Under the pieces are notes generated by a model, which was not told the origin of the DNA, searched no databases, and worked only from the letters and a program-made list of their open reading frames with translations. Of a stretch of DNA of 5,949 bases, positions 1-4,806 are shown one piece after another. The stretch comes from Alphaproteobacteria bacterium (GTDB lineage Bacteria > Pseudomonadota > Alphaproteobacteria > Micavibrionales > Micavibrionaceae), in assembly GCA_030427765.1 (NCBI GenBank), contig JAUICS010000098.1, forward strand, positions 1-5,949. The letters run 5' to 3'. A program made the translations under genes and the position numbers. How positions within the stretch are numbered: the stretch's first letter is position 1; each line of letters opens with the position of its first letter.

Positions 1-479
1 ATCAATCAATTCGGGATGGTTTAAAGCGGGTATGCTGGCCCGCGCGATTGCAGCGTTTGAAATCTGCCGAGGCGTTTTTTGAAACCGGCGCGGAAATATG
101 GCTTGATGGCGGCCATAACGATAGTGCGGGTTTGGTGTTATCAAGGAAGTTAGAGGAATGGAAGGCGCAGGACGAAAAACCTGTTCATCTGGTTCTCGGG
201 ATGATTACTACGAAAGACCCGTTAGAATTCGTAACGCCAATGTTACCGTATATTGATAGTGTTTCGGTCATTCCGGTGAAGGATGAACCGTTGTCGCATG
301 ATCCGGAAAACGTGAAAGCCATGTTGTTGAATAAGGATGAAGGTAAGAAAATAGATGCATATATATCATGGCAGGATGCCGTAAAAGGCCATGCGGAAAA
401 TGATTGCCGCATACTCATCGCCGGTTCAATATATATGTCAGGGGCGATTTTAAAGGATATAGGGGAGGTTATATTATGA
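1..479 (+). CDS. folC: Folylpolyglutamate synthase / dihydrofolate synthase, C-terminal part (partial)
   Basis: The 3' end of a FolC-type Mur-ligase-fold enzyme, which adds glutamate to folates (and often to dihydropteroate) using ATP in the cytoplasm. The reading frame is open from base 3, so the gene begins outside the window; the TTG at 48 is not a credible start because family-type sequence (IRDGLKRVCWPARLQRL) runs through it. Visible family marks are the WPARLQ linker, the DGGHN motif (usually DGAHN) opening the C-terminal domain, a VLGMITTKDP segment resembling the family's 'v.G...KD' stretch, and a GSIYMSG motif near the end (usually GSLYL.G). About 158 codons are present of a usual 420-450. 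Its TGA stop overlaps the rapZ start codon (ATGA), so the two are probably cotranscribed and translationally coupled. Family assignment is strong; single or dual activity cannot be told from this part. Confidence 0.88.
   Translation, partial: QSIRDGLKRVCWPARLQRLKSAEAFFETGAEIWLDGGHNDSAGLVLSRKLEEWKAQDEKPVHLVLGMITTKDPLEFVTPMLPYIDSVSVIPVKDEPLSHDPENVKAMLLNKDEGKKIDAYISWQDAVKGHAENDCRILIAGSIYMSGAILKDIGEVIL
462..468 (+). promoter_or_regulatory. Ribosome binding site of rapZ inside folC
   Basis: GGGGAGG ends seven bases before the ATG at 476. It decides the rapZ start: the reading frame is open upstream to 404, but only this ATG has a strong Shine-Dalgarno and begins the family-conserved N-terminus. 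It lies within the last codons of folC, which fits translational coupling. Confidence 0.85.
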
Positions 480-1309
480 CACATAAATTGCTGATCGTAA
501 CAGGCCTGTCCGGTGCGGGGTTATCATCAACCCTGAAGGCGCTAGAGGATATTCAGTATGAGGTGCTTGATAACTTCCCGCTTACAATGATCGATCCGTT
601 GATGCAGCAGGATAATAACAATACGCCTATTGCGGTTGGCATTGATACGCGCACACGCGGGTTTGACCCCGATGAATTAATTCTAACTGCCAAACGTCAT
701 AATGCCGAGATATTGTTTTTAACGGCGGAGGATGCGGCGCTTCAAAGCCGGTATACCGAAACGCGCCGTCGTCATCCACTGGCAAAGGACCGTCCCGTCA
801 GTGCGGGGATAGAGAAAGAAAAAATATGGCTGGAACCCGTTTTGCAAAACGCCGACCGTGTTATCGATACCAGTGACTTGTCCATTCATGACCTGCGCCG
901 GATGATTAAGGGCGGGTATAGTTGGGACGGAGAAAGTGGCCTGACCGTCACCCTTATGTCATTCGGATTTAAAAACGGTGTCCCGAAGGAGGCGGATATC
1001 GTTATGGATGTGCGTTTCCTGAAAAATCCGCATTGGGAAAAAAGCCTGAAGGACCTCACCGGCCATGATGATGAGGTCGGGGCGTATGTGAAGGGTGATG
1101 ACAGTTTTGCCCCGTTTATCGAAAATTTCCAGAATTTGTTGAATGTCCTGCTACCCCGATATTGTCATGAGGGGAAAAGCTATCTGACAATTGCCATCGG
1201 CTGCACGGGCGGTCGTCACCGTTCGGTCTTTACGGTCGAAACCCTAAAAAAAATGCTTTCAGACCGAACCGAAAGCATAGATGTGTATCACAGGGATTTA
1301 GATAAATAA
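476..1309 (+). CDS. rapZ: RapZ-family RNase adapter / nucleotide-binding protein with altered Walker A
   Basis: RapZ (YvcJ/YhbJ family), 277 aa against about 284 in E. coli. In enterobacteria RapZ senses glucosamine-6-phosphate through its C-terminal domain and steers RNase E to the sRNA GlmZ, controlling GlmS; outside that group its role is less clear. Visible: an N-terminal P-loop region (GLSGAGLSS, residues 10-18), the KALED.QYEVLDNFPL block, a Walker-B-like PIAVGIDTRTRGF (51-63), RYTETRRRHPL (92-102), SFGFKNGVPKEADIVMDVRFLKNP (162-185), EGKSYLTIAIGCTGGRHRS (232-250) and a terminal YHRDL. The expected Walker A lysine is Leu16 (codon TTA), so ATP/GTP binding may be lost or changed, while the C-terminal sensor/RNA-binding half looks intact. 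Start chosen at 476 by the ribosome site and the ATGA overlap with folC. No hprK or PTS genes, its common alphaproteobacterial neighbours, are visible. The last codons also encode, on the other strand, a terminator for the convergent gene. Confidence 0.92.
   Translation: MTHKLLIVTGLSGAGLSSTLKALEDIQYEVLDNFPLTMIDPLMQQDNNNTPIAVGIDTRTRGFDPDELILTAKRHNAEILFLTAEDAALQSRYTETRRRHPLAKDRPVSAGIEKEKIWLEPVLQNADRVIDTSDLSIHDLRRMIKGGYSWDGESGLTVTLMSFGFKNGVPKEADIVMDVRFLKNPHWEKSLKDLTGHDDEVGAYVKGDDSFAPFIENFQNLLNVLLPRYCHEGKSYLTIAIGCTGGRHRSVFTVETLKKMLSDRTESIDVYHRDLDK
1221..1269 (+). repeat. Nine-base inverted repeat at the 3' end of rapZ
   Basis: GTTCGGTCT at 1221-1229 is the exact reverse complement of AGACCGAAC at 1261-1269. 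The right arm falls in the loop of the adjacent terminator hairpin (1253-1260 with 1271-1278), so in rapZ mRNA the two pairings interleave. With a single base between the right arms a full pseudoknot is sterically doubtful; alternative hairpins are more likely. No T tract follows, so it is not a standard terminator for rapZ. Confidence 0.5.
1246..1278 (-). terminator. Intrinsic terminator for the minus-strand block, embedded in rapZ
   Basis: Read on the minus strand, ATGCTTTC (1278-1253 side) pairs perfectly with GAAAGCAT and is followed by an unbroken run of T (1253-1246). The inner bases add a G-U and a G-C pair, giving about ten pairs around a TTCGGT loop. It lies some 37 bases past the stop of the 138-aa gene, the usual place for a Rho-independent terminator. 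On the plus strand the same hairpin has no T tract after it, so it should act only on the minus-strand transcript. It sits wholly within the rapZ coding sequence (about codons 257-268). Confidence 0.8.
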
Positions 1310-1314
1310 TCGTA

Positions 1315-1731
1315 CTACGCCGGCGCCATGGCCTCTGGTTGTATGCCAATAGTTTCATCGCGTTTGGGAGGGCCAAGCCATGCATCCATGGCTGTGGTTA
1401 TAACCATACTGGCCAAAGCGAGATTAAATAAAGACCCAAGTCCAGGAACTGTAATGTCTAATGCCAAACCAACCGTGGCCGCAATAAGTGGCACCATGTA
1501 GCGTGTATTTGCAAGAAATCTGTTTGCGCCTGAGTCTAGAATCATCTTATCGGCTTGTCTGAAAATCATTGAAAGTGGTGCGCCACCTGCGCTCGCTGAA
1601 AGCGATACATCAACAGCTGATCCAACTGCGTTGGAAGCCTCTGAAAATGCATACCACGTTCCGCCCGCTACACCGGCAGTCCCACCTATGCCTAAAATCC
1701 ATGGTAACGCCGCTGCAAACCAAATTGGCAT
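1315..1731 (-). CDS. Small glycine-rich membrane protein, function unknown
   Basis: 138 aa, not recognised. Three hydrophobic stretches are visible: residues 3-29, which include a glycine-zipper pattern (G16xxxG20xxxG24), and two close together near 79-97 and 98-119 separated around PGLG. Between them is a small-residue-rich, more polar stretch (30-77) holding the few charges (RQADK, D66, R71, R77). The tail after 119 is short, starts with PPKRDE and ends Ala/Pro-rich. There is no basic N-terminus typical of a Sec signal and no lipobox. The start is supported by AAGGAG six bases upstream, and an intrinsic terminator follows. It converges on rapZ with a gap of five bases. The size and layout recall small phage membrane proteins (holin-like, or filamentous-phage pVI/DUF2523-like), but no diagnostic motif supports this. 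That it is a real gene is well supported; its role is unknown. Confidence 0.78.
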   Translation of the reverse strand: MPIWFAAALPWILGIGGTAGVAGGTWYAFSEASNAVGSAVDVSLSASAGGAPLSMIFRQADKMILDSGANRFLANTRYMVPLIAATVGLALDITVPGLGSLFNLALASMVITTAMDAWLGPPKRDETIGIQPEAMAPA

Positions 1732-1737
1732 CTGTTT

Positions 1738-1743
1738 CTCCTT
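1738..1743 (-). promoter_or_regulatory. Ribosome binding site of the 138-aa membrane protein gene
   Basis: On the minus strand AAGGAG stands six bases before the ATG at 1731. This near-perfect Shine-Dalgarno is the best evidence that the reading frame is translated from this start. Confidence 0.8.
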
Positions 1744-1762
1744 AAAATAATTCTTTAAACAA

Positions 1763-1796
1763 AGTATATATATAAAAAGTTAATATTTTATGAAAA
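1763..1796 (-). promoter_or_regulatory. Candidate promoter in the AT-rich gap before the membrane protein gene
   Basis: The gap 1744-1809 is strongly AT-rich. On the minus strand a TTTTCA (1796-1791) lies 16 bases before TATATA (1774-1769), with a second possible -10, TATACT, at 1768-1763. Each box matches the sigma-70 consensus only partly, and AT-rich DNA gives such matches by chance. If real, the 138-aa gene has its own transcript; otherwise it is read through from the genes upstream. Confidence 0.3.
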
Positions 1797-1809
1797 TTAA
1801 AAAATGGCC

Positions 1810-1926
1810 TTATTTCGGCGTGTTATCGTCGCCAAGGGAGTTTTTGAGGCCGAGTTGAAGTTCATACAGTTCGTTAAACTGATCGGCAAGATTTGCGGCT
1901 AGCTCTGTCGTGACATTTGTGTCCAT
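1810..1926 (-). CDS. Unlisted 38-aa small protein, overlapping the 151-aa gene
   Basis: A short frame, ATG at 1926 and TAA at 1812-1810, begins MDTNVTTELAANLADQFNEL and ends GDDNTPK. It starts inside the last 28 bases of the upstream 151-aa gene in another frame. A good ribosome site (AGGAAGAGG, seven bases before the ATG) precedes it, an arrangement typical of translational coupling. Residues 7-31 could form one amphipathic helix with Leu/Phe/Tyr on one face and Glu/Asp/Gln on the other, so it could be a protein-binding peptide; this is inference. No family recognised. Its codons resemble the neighbours'. The main doubt is its size. Confidence 0.55.
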   Translation of the reverse strand: MDTNVTTELAANLADQFNELYELQLGLKNSLGDDNTPK

Positions 1927-2354
1927 TTTGAAACCTCTTCCTTCGAAAATGTCAAAAGACCATTTTCCTTATATGTCTTTTCACCATTCTGTCCCTTAGT
2001 AATAGTATAGAACAAAATTTGTTCCGGTGCATCTTCTTCCGATTTTACGCCTAGACGCTGGAACGCAACATGCTGCCGTTTACCGGAAAATTGCTTTTTT
2101 CTGTCTTCTGTTGAATTCAAAAACTTTTGTATAAGGGCCACTTTTTTCTGCGTTATCTGGGCCGGTTCATTCTTATCCAAAACAATATATTCACCAACCG
2201 GAACCGGTGCGGCCTCCTTCTCCGTTCTCACAATCTGGAATCCACGTTTATGTAACGGATGTTGCTGGACGACATATGTAGGTTCCTTTGTCGGTCCATT
2301 TTGCGGCTCTGTCCCTTTGTTTGAGCCGTCCCCGTTAAAATTCTTTGCAACCAT
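1899..2354 (-). CDS. Hydrophilic hypothetical protein, 151 aa
   Basis: Not recognised. A Gly/Asn/Pro/Thr-rich, probably disordered N-terminus (residues 1-28) leads into a compact mixed region: HKRGFQIVRTEKE, then GEYIVLDKNEPAQITQKK, a likely helix VALIQKFLN (72-80), a basic stretch (DRKKQFSGKRQH) and a C-terminal part with strands ILFYTITK and GLLTFSKEEVSKW. There is no signal peptide, membrane segment or cysteine, so it is probably cytoplasmic. An in-frame TAA directly abuts the ATG, so no longer start is possible. The Shine-Dalgarno is poor (AT-rich leader, at best GAAAAAAG), suggesting weak or leader-independent initiation. It is divergent from ahcY and heads the minus-strand block that continues with the 38-aa ORF and the membrane protein. 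A long frame with ordinary codon use supports a real gene; the function cannot be stated. Confidence 0.7.
   Translation of the reverse strand: MVAKNFNGDGSNKGTEPQNGPTKEPTYVVQQHPLHKRGFQIVRTEKEAAPVPVGEYIVLDKNEPAQITQKKVALIQKFLNSTEDRKKQFSGKRQHVAFQRLGVKSEEDAPEQILFYTITKGQNGEKTYKENGLLTFSKEEVSKWTQMSRQS
1934..1942 (-). promoter_or_regulatory. Ribosome binding site of the 38-aa ORF
   Basis: AGGAAGAGG on the minus strand, seven bases before the ATG at 1926 and inside the end of the 151-aa coding sequence. It is clearly purine-rich and well spaced, whereas the 151-aa gene itself lacks such a site. Confidence 0.55.
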
Positions 2355-2474
2355 TTAATTTTACTTTTTTCACAATTTTGCTTGCACTTACACGTAGACA
2401 TCTTAACATTGCCACAAAGAAATTAACAAATTTTAAAGTGTCTTCACGGGCACATGGACTACGAAAGGTAAGTT
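2355..2474. promoter_or_regulatory. Divergent intergenic promoter region (151-aa gene / ahcY)
   Basis: 120 AT-rich bases between divergent start codons. For the minus gene, TTGTTA and TAAGAT 18 bases apart (near 2427-2403) are a possible pair, each only a partial match. Several TTAA words occur, including TTAA-N6-TTAA at 2423-2436; this is one base short of the CtrA spacing (TTAA-N7-TTAA), so a CtrA site is not claimed. I compared the ahcY leader by eye with SAM-II and SAH riboswitches and saw no match. Confidence 0.5.
2409..2437 (+). promoter_or_regulatory. Candidate sigma-70 promoter of ahcY
   Basis: TTGCCA (2409-2414, five of six matches to TTGACA) lies 17 bases before TTTAAA (2432-2437, four of six matches to TATAAT). 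A start near 2444 would give a leader of about 30 bases, ending in AAAGG (2464-2468), six bases before the ahcY ATG. It is the best-spaced pair in the region but was found by eye only. Confidence 0.35.
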
Positions 2475-3785
2475 ATGAGCGCAGAGCTACAGGCCATTGG
2501 TCAGGATTATAAAGTCAAAGACATTAAATTGGCAGAATGGGGCCGTAAGGAAATTAATATCGCGGAAACGGAAATGCCGGGTTTAATGGCCATTCGCGAA
2601 GAATATGCTGATAAGCAGCCTTTGAAAGGCGCACGCATCGCCGGTTGCCTTCACATGACAATCCAAACGGCCGTTTTGATCGAGACATTGGCGGCACTTG
2701 GTGCAAGCATTCGCTGGTCATCATGTAATATCTTTTCAACGCAGGATCACGCCGCCGCCGCGATTGCCGCCGCCGGTATTCCGGTTTTCGCATGGAAGGG
2801 TGAAACGGAAGAAGAATATGAATGGTGCATTGACCAGACAATCGAAGGGCCGGATGGCTGGCGTCCAAACATGATTTTGGATGATGGTGGTGACCTGACA
2901 AAAATCATGCATGATCAGCATGAGCATTTATTCGAAGATATCCGCGGTATTTCCGAAGAAACAACAACAGGTGTTCTTCGTTTGAAGGATATGGAGCGTA
3001 AAGGTGAGCTTCTTTGTCCGGCAATCAACGTTAATGACAGCGTAACAAAGTCTAAATTCGACAACAAATACGGTTGCCGTGAAAGTCTTGTTGACGGTAT
3101 CCGCCGTGCAACAGACGTAATGATGGCCGGTAAAATTGCCGTTGTTGCCGGTTTCGGTGACGTTGGAAAAGGTTCTGCCGAATCTCTACGCAGTGCTGGC
3201 TGCCGTGTAATGGTAACGGAAGTTGATCCGATTTGTGCGCTTCAGGCCGCAATGGAAGGGTATGAAGTCGTAACGATGGAAGATGCTGCCCCGCGTGCCG
3301 ACATTTTTGTAACGGCAACAGGTAACAAAGATATTATTACGGTTGATCACATGCGTGAAATGAAGGACCGTGCGATTGTCTGTAACATCGGGCACTTCGA
3401 TAACGAAATTCAGGTTGAGCCGACACGCAACATGAAATGGGATAATATCAAGCCTCAGGTAGATGAAATCGAATTCCCTGACGGTAAACGTATCATCATG
3501 TTGGCCGAGGGTCGCCTGGTGAACCTTGGTTGCGGTACTGGTCACCCGAGCTTTGTGATGAGTGCATCTTTCGCGAATCAGACATTGGCACAGATTGAAC
3601 TATGGAACAACCACACCGCGTATGACAAAAAAGTTTACGTTCTTCCGAAACATCTGGATGAAAAAGTGGCGATGCTACATCTGAAAAAACTGGGTGCGAA
3701 ACTATCGACATTGACGAAGGAACAGGCCGAGTACATTGGCGTGCCGACCGATGGTCCTTTCAAGGACGAAAACTACCGTTATTAA
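2475..3785 (+). CDS. ahcY: S-adenosylhomocysteine hydrolase (adenosylhomocysteinase), short form
   Basis: Splits S-adenosylhomocysteine reversibly into homocysteine and adenosine with tightly bound NAD+, removing the inhibitory by-product of methyltransferases; cytoplasmic homotetramer in known members. 436 aa and complete. Visible: GCLHMT with His60, [17 protein letters not shown] (82-98), [16 protein letters not shown] (Asp137), GISEETTTG (Glu162), [12 protein letters not shown] (Lys192, Asp196, Asn197), GCRES (Cys201), the NAD loop GFGDVGKG (226-233), CNIGHFD (His307), [16 protein letters not shown] and the C-terminal FKDENYRY, whose Lys-Tyr pair serves the cofactor site of a neighbouring subunit. 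All catalytic residues known from the human enzyme have counterparts. The roughly 40-residue insertion found in many bacterial enzymes (about 465-470 aa) is absent, so it resembles the short eukaryotic-type length. Start supported by AAAGG six bases upstream. Monocistronic as far as seen. Confidence 0.98.
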   Translation: MSAELQAIGQDYKVKDIKLAEWGRKEINIAETEMPGLMAIREEYADKQPLKGARIAGCLHMTIQTAVLIETLAALGASIRWSSCNIFSTQDHAAAAIAAAGIPVFAWKGETEEEYEWCIDQTIEGPDGWRPNMILDDGGDLTKIMHDQHEHLFEDIRGISEETTTGVLRLKDMERKGELLCPAINVNDSVTKSKFDNKYGCRESLVDGIRRATDVMMAGKIAVVAGFGDVGKGSAESLRSAGCRVMVTEVDPICALQAAMEGYEVVTMEDAAPRADIFVTATGNKDIITVDHMREMKDRAIVCNIGHFDNEIQVEPTRNMKWDNIKPQVDEIEFPDGKRIIMLAEGRLVNLGCGTGHPSFVMSASFANQTLAQIELWNNHTAYDKKVYVLPKHLDEKVAMLHLKKLGAKLSTLTKEQAEYIGVPTDGPFKDENYRY

Positions 3786-3797
3786 TCACGTATTCGC

Positions 3798-3843
3798 TTT
3801 GGGGCGGCCCTGTAAGATCAGGCTATGATCAGGCCGCCTCAAA
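3798..3843. terminator. 12-bp hairpin after ahcY, possible terminator without T tract
   Basis: TTTGGGGCGGCC (3798-3809) pairs with GGCCGCCTCAAA (3832-3843) over twelve positions with one G-U. The 22-base loop holds an eight-base direct repeat GATCAGGC (3816-3823 and 3827-3834), the second copy running into the right arm. It begins 12 bases after the ahcY stop, where a terminator belongs, but neither strand has a T run behind it. It may aid Rho-dependent termination or protect the 3' end of the mRNA. The TGA of the doubtful minus ORF at 3829 lies in it. Confidence 0.45.
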
Positions 3844-4029
3844 CGCAACGGGTGCTTGTGTGTCGACTTGAGGACTGTAGTTAAGTTCCAGACGTTCCAT
3901 AAAGGCCATAAACCGTGGGCTGTCTCGCGCGTGGCTGTAAAAACAACTTTTTGCATGGGAATACCCTTCCTGCATCCTCCCAGATATTATTTGGATGTTG
4001 TAATCTAACCACTGAACTGGTTTTTGCAA
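3829..4029 (-). CDS. Doubtful small ORF between ahcY and the dehydrogenase
   Basis: Up to 66 aa from a TTG at 4029, or 48 aa from an ATG at 3975. The C-terminal half (RDSPRFMAFMERLELNYSP, then QVDTQAPVAFEAA) reads like ordinary protein with plausible codons, and it would be the only gene in the 253-base gap 3786-4038. Against it: the TTG start has no ribosome site, the purine-rich GGGAGG touches the ATG at 3975 with no spacing, and the longer form overlaps the ribosome site of the dehydrogenase gene. No family recognised. It could be a degraded gene remnant or chance. Confidence 0.28.
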   Translation of the reverse strand: MQKPVQWLDYNIQIISGRMQEGYSHAKSCFYSHARDSPRFMAFMERLELNYSPQVDTQAPVAFEAA

Positions 4030-4032
4030 GGA
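4028..4032 (+). promoter_or_regulatory. Ribosome binding site fixing the dehydrogenase start at 4039
   Basis: AAGGA is followed after six bases by the ATG at 4039. The frame is open further upstream to a TTG at 4024, but that start would lie in front of this site and has none of its own, so 4039 is preferred. Confidence 0.75.
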
Positions 4033-4038
4033 AAAGTT

Positions 4039-4806
4039 ATGGATAATAAATTCAAGCCTGACATAGTGGCGATAACGGGGGCAACCGGAGATTTTGGACG
4101 GGCGTTTTGTAAACGTTTTGATGAAATCGGCTGCCGACTTCTATTATGGGGACGTTCGTCCGATAAATTGCAGGATTTGCAGGACTCTCTGAAATCCGAT
4201 ACATTGTATGTGACATGCGATATGACGGACATGCAGGCCGTTAAGGACACATGGAACAATCTTCCCAATGAGTGGAAGGCGATTGACGTTCTTGTGAATA
4301 ATGCAGGCGGTGCGCTCGGGCAGGAGCCGGCGTTTGAGGCTGACGTGAATGACTGGGAAACCATGATTGATGTCAATGTGAAGGCGCTTGCCGTCCTGAC
4401 GCATATGGTTTTGCCCGGCATGACTCAGCGTAAACGCGGCCATGTTATCAATATCGGTTCGATTGCCGGAAGTTACCCTTACCCCGGCGGTCATGTTTAC
4501 TGTGCGGTAAAGGCGTTTGTGAAGCAGTTTTCATTGGCCCTTCGTGCCGATCTGATCGGTGAAAATGTGCGCGTTACTAATATTGAACCCGGCATGGCGG
4601 AAACACAGTTTTCATTGGTGCGTTTTAAAGGTGATAAGAATAAGGCCGATGCCGTTTATGCAGATACGGCCCCGTTAACCGCGGAGGATGTGGCGGAAAG
4701 TGTATTCTGGGCCGCAACATTGCCGGAACATGTCAATATCAACCGCATTGAATTAATGCCGACAACGCAGGGCCCGGGCGGTTTGGGCGTAAAACGCTTC
4801 GGTTAG
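4039..4806 (+). CDS. ydfG: YdfG-type NADP-dependent short-chain dehydrogenase (3-hydroxy acid/serine dehydrogenase)
   Basis: 255 aa, classical SDR fold, very like E. coli YdfG, which oxidises L-allo-threonine, serine and other 3-hydroxy acids with NADP+ and in some hosts reduces malonic semialdehyde. Visible: Rossmann start VAITGATGDFG (10-20), GRS after strand 2 with Arg39 suiting NADP, Asp61 in TCDMTD, NNAGGALG (87-94), DWETMIDVN with catalytic Asn113, GHVINIGS with Ser141, YCAVK with Tyr154 and Lys158, IEPG (182-185), and the YdfG-specific FSLVRFKGD, LPEHVNIN and MPTTQ segments. The cofactor loop reads TGxxGxxG, with Asp18 where classical members have glycine (TGxxxGxG); the tetrad is complete, so the protein is probably active. 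Substrate is inferred from the family. Its TAG stop overlaps the stop of the convergent methyltransferase gene. No clear promoter seen by eye. Confidence 0.9.
   Translation: MDNKFKPDIVAITGATGDFGRAFCKRFDEIGCRLLLWGRSSDKLQDLQDSLKSDTLYVTCDMTDMQAVKDTWNNLPNEWKAIDVLVNNAGGALGQEPAFEADVNDWETMIDVNVKALAVLTHMVLPGMTQRKRGHVINIGSIAGSYPYPGGHVYCAVKAFVKQFSLALRADLIGENVRVTNIEPGMAETQFSLVRFKGDKNKADAVYADTAPLTAEDVAESVFWAATLPEHVNINRIELMPTTQGPGGLGVKRFG

Noticed and set aside
404..475. Longer RapZ N-terminus (24 extra residues) from an upstream start
   Set aside because: No ribosome site there, sequence unlike the family, and it would overlap folC widely; the ATG at 476 has GGGGAGG at the right distance.
185..484. Antisense frame over folC
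   Set aside because: Shadow of the conserved FolC frame; low-complexity composition and no start signals.
1796..1832. Terminator after the 38-aa ORF (GGCG...CGCC followed by T-rich sequence)
   Set aside because: The stem is only about six pairs and the T run starts some 13 bases after it.
2403..2436. CtrA-like TTAA repeats before ahcY
   Set aside because: The closest pair is TTAA-N6-TTAA, not N7, in AT-rich DNA where TTAA is expected by chance.
2440..2474. SAM/SAH riboswitch in the ahcY leader
   Set aside because: The leader is short, shows only three-base pairings (GTG/CAC), and no conserved riboswitch core was seen.
2554..3711. Several antisense frames over ahcY and similar ones over the dehydrogenase
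   Set aside because: They are shadows of strongly conserved coding sequence, with odd compositions and no ribosome sites.
3900..3966. Alternative minus-strand frame from the ATG after GGAAGGGTATTCCC
   Set aside because: The product is rich in Trp/His/Arg with a random look and runs out of the gap into the ahcY hairpin; it appears to be a chance frame.
4786..4802. GCGT-AAA-ACGC hairpin at the end of the dehydrogenase gene as terminator
   Set aside because: Four-base stem with no T tract on either strand.
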